Shown: piece by piece, positions 44,740 through 56,287 of the stretch
How positions within the stretch are numbered: the stretch's first letter is position 1
Layout of the letters: each line of letters opens with the position of its first letter
From: Allacma fusca
Lineage: Eukaryota > Arthropoda > Collembola > Symphypleona > Sminthuridae
Direction: 5' to 3'
NCBI GenBank assembly: GCA_947179485.1
Contig: OX359246.1
Span: 29,078,001-29,142,000, forward strand
Length of the DNA: 64,000 nucleotides
Program-made: the position numbers and the translations under genes
The notes under the pieces: generated by a model
The model's database searches: none
The model's input: only the letters and a program-made list of their open reading frames with translations
Told to the model about the DNA's origin: nothing

Positions 44740-45476
44740 AAACACGCAGGTACAATGGTCGGGGTACGAGTTAGTGACCCCAATATACCCGTACCCGGTG
44801 GGTATATACCCGTTTTGAAATCCTTGTACCCATACGTAGTGGTCGGACTAGTTCAGTTCAAAACTGAAAATTTCAGTTCAGTTCAGTTTGGTTCATGCAA
44901 ATTTTGGTTCAGTTTGATATGCAAACTAAACTCAACGGTTCGGTTCCAATGTAAAATTTCACTGAACTGAATTGAATCGTTGTGATTGTTACGCAAGCAC
45001 AATAAAGCCTGTTTGTCATGACGCACTTTTTTTTTGACGGTAACGTTTTAAGGAATATCTATGTAAAATGCGATTGCATTTGCATTGCTAGAACAGTACT
45101 AGCTTGAACATATTTAAAATCAGATTAAAGTGGGATACAAAGAACTGTGTACCCGTTAATTCAAAAATCTGTATATATACACATTATCGATTCAGTTCAG
45201 TTCATAGAAGAAACTGAACTGAACCGAAGAATAGCTGACAGAAATTAAATTTTGATTTTCGATTCACTTCACTGTGTGAACCGAACTAAACTGAATTTTA
45301 CGAACTAAACTGAACTAGTCCGACCACTACCCTAACCCGTACCCGGAATTTTTAGCCGACCAAAGTGTGCCCAGGTAGTACCCGAAATTGATCGGGTACA
45401 CAAAATCGATACCCGAGTAGTCATACCCGTACCCGTTTACCCGAGTATTACCCATACCCGGGCCGAGCACTGCATA
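44740..45476. repeat. ACCCGTACCCG word array, split by a nested element
   Basis: Degenerate ACCCGTACCCG and GGGTAC words at about 44757-44836 continue at 45330-45470 and end at GGCCGAGCACTG. The inverted right end, CAGTGCTCGGCCCGGGTA, has only a weak left counterpart (CAATGGTCGGGGTACG, 44754). The array is interrupted at 44837 by another element. Confidence 0.6.
44837..45329. mobile_element. Word-repeat DNA element nested in the array, 493 bp
   Basis: Perfect 22-bp inverted ends begin TAGTGGTCGGACTAGTTCAG. Both subterminal parts are arrays of GTTCAGTTCAG / CTGAACTGAA words in opposite orientation; the middle is ordinary AT-rich DNA. Flanks CCCATACG and CCCTAACC agree at only 5 of 8 positions, but they lie inside a degenerate array. 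Confidence 0.8.
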
Positions 45477-46469
45477 CACCGTTACTCAACTGAAAAACAT
45501 TTCTCTGGCCGGCCCGCAGGTAAGCATTCTATTCCCTTCAGTGTACATTAAGTACATACTGATACTCTTCAATTAATTGTAAACTAATTATTGGTTTTTC
45601 AGCCGTAATCACTTTGAAATTTAAAGCTCTGATTTTGTGACTTGTGTTGAATGATCATGGAAGGGAGGTAACGCATGAGAGGAATTTAAATATTTTGAAG
45701 GCTGAAGGAAGGATTACAGTTGGATTTAAATGAAGGAAGTGTAAGTATTGAGAAGGCTTTATTTTACTGAACGATGAAGGAACATGTAATTGGAAACGGT
45801 TCCCCTTCTGAAGGATGGACGAATGTGATTTCAAATGAGCACCTCTGTTCCCTAACGAAACGGGTATAAAATACGTTCTCTGATATTCGTGAAAACTACA
45901 TTCTCCTGTTAAATGGAAATCTTTTTTATTTTAGATATATAAACATAATTGTAGGCATACGTCCTGATTTAGGACACAAATATTATGGACACCAAAGGTG
46001 TCCAAATGACTCACTCTATCGTATATCCTTCCTATTTAAAACATTTGAACCAAGCCTACGTATAAGCCTGCATTATAACATGAAAAGGTGAGCCTTTACT
46101 ACATCCTTCCTATATCGGGATCACCAGGCCCACATAGCCTACATTTGATTGATAAATTAGATCAACAAATTTACACCCTTCCTACATCTTATAACGTTTT
46201 CGATGCTGACAGACTATTTAAGGGCATTCTACACTAATAAATTTAAAATGTCTCAAGTCGATCTAATCGGAGTAAAATAGGACCGAATGCTACTACGGAT
46301 TTGCCAACGTAAGGGGCACTGGTAAAAATTATAAAATCGTAAATTACAATCAATTAACCGACAGGTCAATGAGCGAAGCCATTGGCATCGTATGCATTTA
46401 ACTTGAGTATAAATGTAAATGAATTTTGCATAATGTTGTCGCATCGCAATTATTTGCTTATGAGCGAAT

Positions 46470-46620
46470 TTCCGACTGACAAATATTTCCCGGCGACCCC
46501 CAGGGAAAATTCAAAAAACATCCCGACTTCGTCGATAATTCCTGGCGACCCCACTAGGGGAATTTACAACAAAATCCCGACTTCGTCGAGTTTTCCCAAA
46601 AAAACGAATTTACAAAAATT
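46470..46620. repeat. Short internal repeats in B1
   Basis: ATCCCGACTTCGTCGA occurs twice (about 46519 and 46574) next to GGCGACCCC(C/A). The same pair is found in B2 at about 60750-60830. Probably part of an unclassified mobile element. Confidence 0.4.
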
Positions 46621-47781
46621 TGCCTACTTCCCCGGTATCTAAAATCCACGACTATGACGGGTGACTTCCCCGACTAACCGGTTTCGCAGGTTCGGGAACG
46701 TTTTCCAGACCCGGCCTGACAGTACTGTATGTTGACACTCCTCACACGGCGACTCTTTTTGGTACATTGAGACCCCCTGAGGGCAGCCTCGGTTTCGGTG
46801 TATGGCCGGAGTAGTTCCCAAATTTTACAACATTGGTCAAAAGGGATATCGAACTTAAGATTTAACCAATTAAGTGCCACAACAAACTTACAAAGCCAGT
46901 TGAACATTCAGATCAATCATGTAAACGGAAATCTATAAGCTGACTGAGAACATATCGCATAGTAAATCCTGTCTGAAATTTACATTGATTTCAGACGCAA
47001 ATTTTCATTTCAGTCGAGTTTACAAAGTTTCCACTTTACCGACTACTTCCCAAATTTTAATGATGGTGAGGTTTCAGCGCATACGAGATAGCATCAGTTT
47101 TTATGCTCGAACCGCACCGGATTCGGTTTATTCTGTAATTTTCATTTTGCCAGTTCCATATGCCATTATATGATAATCACGTTTTTCAATAGCCTACTTA
47201 TATGCCGATATTCCTACGACGGATGAGCCTACTTATTTGGTAGGCTAGGTTCTTGTATATTCGTGTATATTCGTGTATATTCTTACACGGTATTTTACCT
47301 TCATGCCTGTTTAATAAAATCCGCGCACCCTATAAATAGCCTATACATACCTTTGATGGACAACCTAATGGTCACCATACCATTGCATTGTACATACATA
47401 TACACATACATATCCGCATGCACTTAAATGGCTTTTAAATTTCGTCTACCCAACACATTTAACTTACAATGTAATGGTCCAGCACGAAATAGCTTCTTGG
47501 TAGGTGAGTAAAATAATAACTACTGCTCCTACTAATTTTACTTTGAATATTTATTGAATATCAATGGGAACACTTTTCACAATGATTACATATCTTCAAC
47601 GAATCCAAACTCCAAACACGGACGGATTCATAAATAATCCTAGCGCCGGTTCAATGCCATTCGAATGGCAGCATTTATTGCAGTGGATGGGAAACGGTGA
47701 ATGTGAGTGATGCATTTTTTAGAGTGAGTGCTGAACAACATGTGAGTGATATGAAAGTGGGGGATAAGTGAACACTCATCT

Positions 47782-48859
47782 AAACCATCCGCTTTGACTC
47801 AGATCGTTTTGTGAAAGCTGCCTGGTTTTTAGCACTTATTATTATATTTTCCGCATACAAATGCATGGTTATTTCAATAGTCGTCAAGCCGTCTGTACAT
47901 TCATCCACCGTCTACATTTGAGGAGCTTGCAAATTCACACTATTAAATCGGTGCCGTTTTATATACCGGTGCGGTTTTACCATTGCTAAGTCGATTGAAT
48001 AATAGTTTGAGCAATGCCATTCATCCAGGACGACAGTGTACGGTTTCCACTTGCCTTACGTAAGAACTATATTACTCACGATAAAATAAATATGGGAGAA
48101 TAATTATTGAAATAAAATGAAATGCCGTTCGAAAATTCAAATACACATACTAAACGTTGTGACTATTATTTTGATTAGTGCTATAAAGGAGTACTAGAAC
48201 GGGACATGTCTTGCTTAGTTAGCAATCAAATTGTTAACATCATTGGGCTGAAGTTCTTGACGGACGTATATGGTCAAAAGATGGTTCTGTACTCCAAAGA
48301 TTCGCTTGACGCTGGACCCACGGGAATTGCTATTAGCAAATATTTTCCGCAGCTAGACGGTATAACACTGCAACTGGTTATTTCTACAGCTATGAATATG
48401 TTTTATAGACACTCATTGCATTTAAGTTCAAATCTTGATGTTGCTAATATCTTGGACTAATTTTTGACTTTTGTAGTTGCCCTTAATAAATACATTCCGA
48501 ATTTTAAGAATGCGGGTAATCCTGATTACGGGGAACGGAATCGGCAGGAGCCGAAGAAGCATGCAGGGAAGAGATTTGCTAAGAATCAAGCCAAGTTCGA
48601 GAAACACTATGTCGGATATAAGACAGAAGATGTTTCAGTTCGTAAACCAGTGAATTTGGCATTGCAGCTTTACATGTTAGGTCTCGCAATCGCATTCGGT
48701 GTGTTTTGTATTATAAGAATGACAACAAAAGTTCTATCTGCTAATCCGAGTTTTAGAAAAAATATGTTGTCATGGTTGGTGTTTCGTATCAAAGAATGTG
48801 TCATGTATATCTGGTTGTTCCTGAACTTACCTATTAAAGTGTTTACTTTTAAATGCTAA
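47782..48859 (+). pseudogene. IR7: 5'-truncated ionotropic-receptor pseudogene with intact exons 2 and 3
   Basis: Exon 1 begins abruptly just before TM2 (ACCATCCGCTTTGACTC) at 47782 and ends at 48059 before GTAAG. It has a +1 shift at the PLYIQPP site and TAA where others have GAA in HYEIG. Exon 2 (48179-48359, exactly 181 nt) and exon 3 (48477-48859) are fully open, with YKGVLERDMSC, a G for W change in NPDYG, and VNLALQLYMLGLAIAFG for TM3. With no S1, TM1 or pore it cannot make a receptor. Confidence 0.85.
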
Positions 48860-48922
48860 ATTGTGGAGTAATCAGCAGGTATAAATTACTTCATAAGGAA
48901 ACTGTAACAGCTAATTATGTAC

Positions 48923-49982
48923 TGTAACGAACATTTAATTCGTTACTATTTCGCTATAGCTGTTGTGTTGGCAACCCAGCATCAGTCAGCAGTTCATCTA
49001 TTTATTTATATCTTTATGAGTCAATAACTGAATATTATTGTGACCAATCAATTTATTCCTAATTATAATTCTATAATGTCGCCTTATTCTGTCCATCACT
49101 CCTAAACTGATCTTGAAACAATAAACACGCATATCTTTTGCTATTCTTTGGGAGTCAATATTTTATATAATGAGTGACGAACTATTGATTGAGTCATTAA
49201 AATAGTTATAAAGCTCAACCGGGATAGAATTTTACCCCGAAGAAGTTTCCGCTTGTGACCCACCGGAGAAAAGGTTCCTGCAGCAGGTGTGATGGGGCAC
49301 CCGCCGACGGTTGCACGTTTTCCGCGAGTGAGATACCAGCGTCCCGCTGTCGGTGTGATGGGACACTAGAGGCTGAGGACGCGCTGTCTATCCTCGCAGC
49401 CAGTCACCCACCGCGAATTCAAAACTCTGCCACAGGAGTTATGATGGAAGTAGCGACGTGGGAGGAAGCAGCAGAGCTTGCGGCTAGCAGCTCATTTTTG
49501 ACGTGTGCAATTGGGGCAGAATTGCCAAAATATTATCGTCGCCTTTATTGATGGAATAGAGAAGCAGGCTGCGGCATCTATATGGCAACTTAACCCATCA
49601 TCACAACGCTGCCCAACAAACAACCCGTTCCTGATTTCGGAGAGAACAATACTGCAACAATAAATCCGTTTTCATTTTGAGGGAGAGTTGTGTAACGAAT
49701 ATTTTATTCATTACTATTTCGCTATAGCTGTTGTGTTGGCAACCCAGCATCAGTCAGCAAATCATCTATTTATTTATATCTTTATGAGTCAATAACTGAA
49801 TATTATTGTGACCAATCAATTTATTCCTAATTATAATTCTATAATGTCGCCTGACTCTGTCCATCACTCCTAAACTGATCTTGAAACAATAAACACGCAT
49901 ATCTTTTGCTATTCTTTGGGAGTCAATATTTTATGTAATGAGTGACGAACTATTGATTGAGCCATTAAAATAGTTCGTTATA
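48923..49982 (+). mobile_element. Small LTR retrotransposon (TRIM-like), 1,060 bp
   Basis: Two direct repeats, 48923-49210 and 49691-49982, both start TGTAACGAA and the second ends GTTCGTTATA, nearly inverse to its start. GTAC flanks both sides (48919-48922 and 49983-49986). The internal region is only about 480 bp, is visibly more GC-rich than its surroundings, and ends with a purine-rich GAGGGAGAG just before the second repeat, as a polypurine tract should. No pol is present. A 4-bp duplication fits Gypsy-type integration. B2 lacks the element. Confidence 0.75.
49255..49551 (+). pseudogene. Open frame inside the small LTR element
   Basis: A 98-codon frame, GC-rich, with two CRCDG-like motifs (SRCDGAPADG and CRCDGTLEAE) and an acidic second half. 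It could be a residue of gag or captured sequence; no family is recognised and it may not be translated. Confidence 0.25.
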
Positions 49983-50099
49983 GTACATAATATTAAATCA
50001 CCTGTTACCTTTATTTTTAATTATCTGTTTTGTGGAGTATTCAGCAGATGTAAACTATTTCACAAAGTTTTTAAAAGCATTAAGTGAGTTGTAGTGTAC

Positions 50100-51470
50100 T
50101 GAATTCACACGCACTATTAAATACAATGATTGTGTTTGTGTCAACAGACTTCGTACTTTAGCTGATGACTGACTCTGTTTTCGCTTGTTAATGAGCATAG
50201 TATTACAAACTTGTGAAAGATTTGTATCTTGCTGCATGCACATTTTAGTAATGTAATGGTTGATGCGATAAGTATGCATGTACAAATATATTTTAATCAT
50301 ATTGTTAATACTAACCTATATTTTGGAACAACTATTGTAAATGTGAATGCAAAATAGATTTAGGGCTGCTGGGGCTGAAGCCATATATGGACCTGAATAA
50401 ATTATTAGCATTATTTTAGTAATTTAGATATCTAATGAGCATATAATAAGAATTTCTGAAGAAAGAACATGACAAGTTCAATTTCAAATGCCGAAGAACA
50501 GAAATGCACAATACCAATAAAAAATAAAGTACATAAGCTCAGAAATGCAAGATATGAAATAAAACGTAAAATACTGACACACAATGGTGCAAAATACAAA
50601 ATGAAAATAAATACACAATAGCGCAAATTTTCAAATAAAATACTGTATCAAGGGAATCTTAAATACTAATTGAATGTAAAAATACACATAACTACAAATG
50701 CTCGTATAAATATAATCATATAGAATTATTATTATACATTTTAAAGTATAAAAAACTTTAATTCTTTTATTTAATATAATTAATTAAAATAATTATATGA
50801 TTTAATTCAGACGTAATTTCAGGTCATTCTGAATTTTCAAGGAGTGAATTCTGTAGCCCAGCAAACGTTCACTATCACGTTGGAAGGTAATATAGGATCC
50901 AATATCTTTATCCTAATTCTTCAGGAATTAAATCACACGGTGCCCCAAGATGACATTAAATACGAACAAATAATACCCATTTCAGCGTTGTCGTTTGGTT
51001 CTATCCACACAATTTTTAACGGAAAAGCATAAAAAACCCAGATAGATCATAATAGAAAGAGAAATTGCACATATAGTTATTCCTCTGATTTCAGACTTCT
51101 CCTTTATTTAAAATTCTGTATTTAAGATTGTAATTGTGTCAGCAGACTTTGTACTTTAGCTGTTGTTTGACTCTGTTTTCGCTTGTTACTGAGCATAGTA
51201 TTAGAAACTTCGAATGCTTTCTACCTTGCTGCATAATTATTTTAGTAATTTAATGGGTTTATGCTGCGCTAATAATGAATATGTATAAATACTATTGTAC
51301 GTACATACTTACATATATATTTATTTTATTATACATGTTGATTTTATTATACACGTTGATTTTATTATACATGTTGATTTTATTATATATGTTTTTATTA
51401 TTATTTTATTGTTAATACTAACCTAAATATGGGAACAACCAATGCAAATGTAAGTGTAAAATATATTTAG
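50100..51470. repeat. Local duplication in B1
   Basis: The block with GACTTCGTACTTTAGCTGAT and CTGTTTTCGCTTGTTAATGAGC near 50145-50200 recurs near 51137-51200, and again in B2 near 63245-63300. The tails ATTTAGGG(C/T)TGCTGGGGC also match (50357 and 51468). AT-rich, with no gene. Confidence 0.6.
51335..51400. repeat. 18-bp tandem repeat, about 3.5 units
   Basis: Units TACATGTTGATTTTATTA repeat with single-base changes. Simple slippage product. Confidence 0.85.
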
Positions 51471-51540
51471 GGTTGCTGGGGCCATGGTGATTACATGTTT
51501 TCAATTTAAAATGTATACATATATTTCCAGATCTATGCAG

Positions 51541-51740
51541 CATTTTCAAATATAATATTTTAAAATACGTATTTTCAGACCACAAAGTATTTTGTATCTG
51601 AAAGTTGGCAAGTATTTGGCAAGTATTTTGTACTTAGTATTTTAAGAGCCAGTAAGTACAAAAGTATTTGGTATTTACTTACTCTCAATGACATATGAAG
51701 TGTATTTCAAATAAAGTATTTACATCAAAATACTTTTCAC
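51541..51740. repeat. Degenerate AAGTATTTTG word array
   Basis: Words AAGTATTT, AAATACTT and TATTTTGTA recur throughout. It resembles the other word-repeat elements; no clear inverted ends were identified. Confidence 0.5.
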
Positions 51741-52282
51741 CTGTATGATTTCTGACTTTGACATTGTATGTAGCTTGTATGTTGTATGATGTGCAATATC
51801 TGTGAGAATTCCATTTTAGCATTGAAATAACATACGTTGGAATGAAACCCTTTATTACATCAAACATGTTCAGGTTCTCAATATTGCATATCGTCACTGA
51901 AGAGGAAAAATGGTCTACGCGCGCATGTTTTTGTACAGCGCAGACCATTTTGCTTATTCAACAACGATAATTAAGGTACGCCGAAGACCGACTCGATTTA
52001 ATTTTCAGATACTAACTCCTTTTTATTGTAATTACTCTTAAATACATTTAATTACTAATAAATAAAAATTCCATATTAATCTACATTATTTCATTGACAG
52101 TCATAACGACTTATATATGTAATTATAATGGACCAACCAACTCGGTTAGAGTTGAACATTTTGTTACTGCAAATGTCTTATATAGAGTCTTTGAAGTGAT
52201 TTGTTATCTGAATATGCGTTAAAAGGTTGCTTCTTAAAGCTGTTTGTGAATTCTAGAAACCGAAAGGAGTGAGCATTAGGTT

Positions 52283-52440
52283 CGAGGTGGGGCCCAGAAG
52301 CGGGATTTTTGATTCGCGCTGGCCCGAACCCGACTCGGCCGGTTTTGGCCGGGTTTGGCCTATAAATACGAACTTACGTTGGGCTCCGACCGGGTTCGGG
52401 CTGCAATAAAACAATGAAACCGGGTTAAGATCGCCCTTGG
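52283..52440. repeat. Degenerate CCGGGTTCGGGC word array (B1 copy)
   Basis: CCCGAACCCGAC, GGCCGGGTTTGG and CCGGGTTCGGGC words in both orientations, strikingly GC-rich against the background. The B2 copy is at about 63555-63700. Confidence 0.6.
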
Positions 52441-52740
52441 GCCTGAATTTATTCATCTCCAAATTTGCTTTGCTTATGATAGTGTCGTGCATTGGAAATT
52501 GAGAACTAACTTGTGATTCCCGTATTTGCGTACTTATTCGTGTTATACCTGAAGCTGAACAACCCTTATTACCCTTACACCAAGATTGCGGATATGCGTG
52601 TATCTTTTAAAGGGCTTTGGTGAAATTCTCGCTAAAGCGAATACATTTTATAGTGAAATGTTTAAACTACCGGGAACTTGTAGCTGGAAGATACTGAAGG
52701 TTTTATAGTTATAAGTCACGGAGGAAAATAAAAGCAGGCA

Positions 52741-55319
52741 GGATAGCAGTTGTGTAAATCAAAAAAAGTTATCCTGTTTAATCACAATTGAAACTGTTTG
52801 ACAGAGTTGAGAAAATGTGCTAGTAAAAATAGAGCAAACGATAAGTGCATCTATTCCTTCCGGTGGTTGGAATATACATGTTATTATATTGTTTTCCCTC
52901 TTTTCCGCGGGAAATTGAAACAACGGGAGTTACTCCATCCTAAAATGGTAACTGCCCCTTGTGTATTCTAATAGATTTTGAACCTCTCTATGCAAATAAG
53001 GTTAATGTCGACGTATCTCAGCTGTCATTCGTAAAAATTGTCTTATTAAATTCACTCTTTGCAAGTGTTCTAAATGTTTTATTTGTACATGTACTCTGAA
53101 TTTTTCCCTCATTTCCTCAGAAATTCCTAAGAATAGCATTCCACAAAGTCAATTCCTACTCTTGATTTTTAACATTCATTAAGTCATGGAGTAATATAGG
53201 TTTCTAAGAAATGTACTCAGTAAGAAATGCAAATGTTTCCAATATACCCCTTGGTGCTTGAACTAATTATTACTGAACCCGTCAAACGTAGATTGAAATG
53301 GAACTAAACTTGTATGGTGAAGTCTCCTTAACGTTGTGAGGTTTAAGATAACTGTTCTCAAATAGTGGTGGGAATCAAGATTTGTTTTGATGCACTTTCA
53401 AGGGGGTCGTCCTAATATTACTTTGAACAGATTGTAAGTAACATAAGTAATTTTCCTGAAATACGCAATATTCTTAGTAAGATTGAACTATAGTCTCTTA
53501 CTTATTTCAGTATGACATTATGGTTTATGTTTTGGTTCTTGCCAAACGTGTCACAAACAGAAGTAATATTCTGTGTCTCGGTATTAAAAGAAAAGATTGA
53601 CTTTTAATGTCAATTTCCTTCCTTTTACCCCATAGAATTACAATTATAACTCTGTAATTTCTGCCTCATATTAATGGTCATTACAATGTCCTTTCCTTAG
53701 TTACGAATGAAATCGTACCTCTCCGTATCGTTCTCACTACCTCAGTTTATTGCTTTTGGTAGGGGAAATACAAACAATCACTGGCTCATATGAGCATGGT
53801 ATTTTCCAACCGGATAATTTTTATTTTCGCGCTTTTTTGTTGTAGCCCACAAGCATAACCCAGTGTATGAACAATCACTTAGTTTTGTTTGTTGTGACTA
53901 GTACGGAACAAACAAAATTTTGCGTCGCGAGGAGGCAGTGTTTACGCAAATTTTATACGTAACATATTGATTCATGTCCTAATGTCGTTGTGAGGCCGAC
54001 CCTAGTGTTATGTCGTTTCATAATTTTCTTTATTGGATTGTTATATAGAATCCTTTTAATTGATTTTCTTAGTTTATACATTTTTGGGTTTTATTATTTT
54101 GGTTTACTTTTTATTGTTGTTTATTTTACTGCAGTAACGAGCCTTCCCTCATCATATTACTCGATAATAGTTGTCCTAGGTGGATATATTCTTATCTAAT
54201 CGCTTGTCTAACTTTGGACGAGATCAGTCTCTAAATATTGTAAAACACTTAGCAGTATTGAAACCCAAAACTGGGGTCCTCTGTCAATACTTCCCTTTGT
54301 AGGATTGGGAAGGTAATATCCTCACGGAAGGATATTATTGCTGTTGTGGCGTCGCTGACTCGATCTTTAGTCAAAGCTTGCTTCCATTTTCACCAGACCT
54401 CGGCAAAAAATCGTCAAGTGGGTTCATCATACCGTAAGATCAACAGATGCAATTGATCCTTCCACACGAACTAATTCATAATGAGGATTCAAAATATTTT
54501 CTCTTAAATCTTTCGGGACTATTTCATTTCCGGTGATATGTGTTAATCTGTAAAGTAGTTTCATGAAATCATGAATGGTCCACAAAATCTATCAATATTG
54601 ATTGATATTCTTTAGGGGCTAGCTGATTAGTTTATCTATCCAAGTGATATAATTTGGTGGCTCCAGGGTGTCCTGAATCTTGTATGAAATTAATAGTGAT
54701 CATATTTCCATGTTTACATACTAATCTCAATCTTTCATAGAATCGAACACATTTCATTCGATCTAAATCGTTTCCAACACTTAGTTCGTCGGCATTCCCT
54801 AGGCATGCCAAGGAAGGCATCCCAGTCAGGAAAGCAGTTGGGCCAACGCTGGCGTGTTGTCGTTGGCCAACCGTCGGTAATGGCCATCGGCCGAACGTTG
54901 GTCCATATTTGGCTCCACGTTGCTGCCAGCGTTAGTCCGATCTCTTTTCACACCGTATCCGCCACTTCTTCAACCCCATTGTAAAATGAAGGGTTGACTC
55001 AATTTTCGCTAAAAACGTATGCAGTACTACCAACGTTGTTCAGGTAAATTTTTATTCAATCAAGGTATCGACATGTACTCATCAAATCCAATTTTGCAAG
55101 GCAACAAATAACACTTCAATTCTAAAAGTATATAATTTCGAAGACAAATGGGATACTTTAGAGATACCCACCGTAGAGCTCTCACACGGAAATCCTGAAA
55201 CGCTACACTTACCCCTAAAGTTTCTTCCAGCATATAGACTTATAGATTAGTTTTGTTAGAACGCTTGGACACGATAACAAACACATCTCCAACATTAGAT
55301 AAACCGCAATTATTAGCTT
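52741..55319. other. Gene-poor region
   Basis: AT-rich; short open frames such as 53990-54199 (Phe- and Ile-rich) look like chance. About 54820-54930 is a GC-richer array of GTTGGCCAACG words. Nothing else is recognised. Confidence 0.4.
54820..54930. repeat. GTTGGCCAACG palindromic word array
   Basis: The words TTGGGCCAACG, TTGGCCAACCG, TGGCCATCGGCCGAACG and ACGTTGGTCC follow one another. Each is near-palindromic. No inverted ends were identified. Confidence 0.5.
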
Positions 55320-56110
55320 CAATTGACGTACTAGGAGTAATGCGTATTCTGCCCGATGAAGCTGTTTTGTCACTCACCACGCTAAAGCGTCTGTAAGTGC
55401 ATTACAATTTTTTCGCGAACCATAAACCTTACTGTCCTCTGCTATATGGGAGAGTGAATAAGGATTTGACACAATAAACTCTTCGAAATATAAACGGGGC
55501 ATTATTTCAGCAAACGTTTTAAGCAGACCATCAGCATACTTTCACCAGGCAGCTCGTTGTGCAAATTTGCTAAGATGCATTTGCATTGCTTTACTAAACA
55601 GTAAAAACTGCTCGTACTTATTTCGGGACAAAACATCACGAAAACAAAATCCACCTGTGTAAAGCATAAACACCTTCATTTTGTTGCTTTCCACATCCTA
55701 AATTCTATGACGGAACGCAGTATTCTAGAAAATTTGGATGGAGTCAATTTTACAGCTCTGCACAAGTTGTCATTGAGGAGCCGGAGTTGCTTGGCGCTAC
55801 ATTTATAAGGAACAGGTCCCTCCATACAGGCTTTTAGCAATTTCTTTGTGCATCCCAAGCAACATAAGGGCATACAGTCGAGAACTACCTGACCTACCAT
55901 CCCAAGTTCAATTTTCCGAAGAGTACATTGACCAACATGGTGAAGTGGGTCTCAATTTTTCCAAAATGACTCGTTGGTTCTTTCCTCACAGATGGCTTCA
56001 GGAAATATTGTTCTTCCTACGTATCATCCCTTTGCAAACACCGCTCACAGCCATGATAGGCATTGTACGGAACAATCTGCTTTATAAGAGCTCCGGCAGT
56101 TGCATCTTAA
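55320..56110 (-). pseudogene. Decayed DNA transposase
   Basis: On the - strand, pieces in two frames follow the order of a transposase-domain protein common in invertebrate genomes: PYNAYHGCERC, then RTNESFWKN stop DPLHH, RKIELGMVGQVVLDCMPLCC, KKLLKACMEGPVPYKCSAKQ, SRILRSVIEFRMWKATK, then VFMLYTGGFCFRDVLSRNKY and IVSNPYSLSHIAEDSKVYGS. Typical members have MHLVCLG and RWKATEFR at the matching places. At least three stops and one or two frameshifts are present, so it is dead. I recognise the family by its conserved phrases but cannot name its superfamily with confidence. Confidence 0.6.
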
Positions 56111-56287
56111 ATTACACTAAATACGTGAAAGTGATGATTTCCATGGATTTCTAAGTAAGAGCGTTATTCTACTAACTTTTACAAAAACCCACCTTTAAGG
56201 AGTTTTTCTTATCCATAATAAATTGCAACTATAAAAGGAGTCTTGATCATAGACTGATTGGCCAGCATCACTTATAACCGCTTTTTT

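Larger units (their letters stand above)
45826..52740. repeat. Segmental duplication block B1 (partner at 60049-64000)
   Basis: B1 45826-48895, about 50000-50345 and about 52205-52740 match B2 60049-63115, 63115-63470 and 63473-64000 in order at high identity. B1 contains an LTR element (48923-49982) and 50345-52205 that B2 lacks. Both carry the same truncated IR gene (IR7, IR8), so that truncation is older than the duplication. Confidence 0.85.

Noticed and set aside
46639-46907. Cys-containing - strand frames, conserved at 60879-61147, considered as a thrombospondin-like exon
   Set aside because: Conserved only because B1 and B2 are duplicates; the Cys spacing does not fit the domain and no splice context supports it.
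53990-54199. 69-codon hydrophobic frame as a small membrane protein
   Set aside because: Phe/Ile/Tyr-rich translation of AT-rich DNA with no paralogue or splice context.
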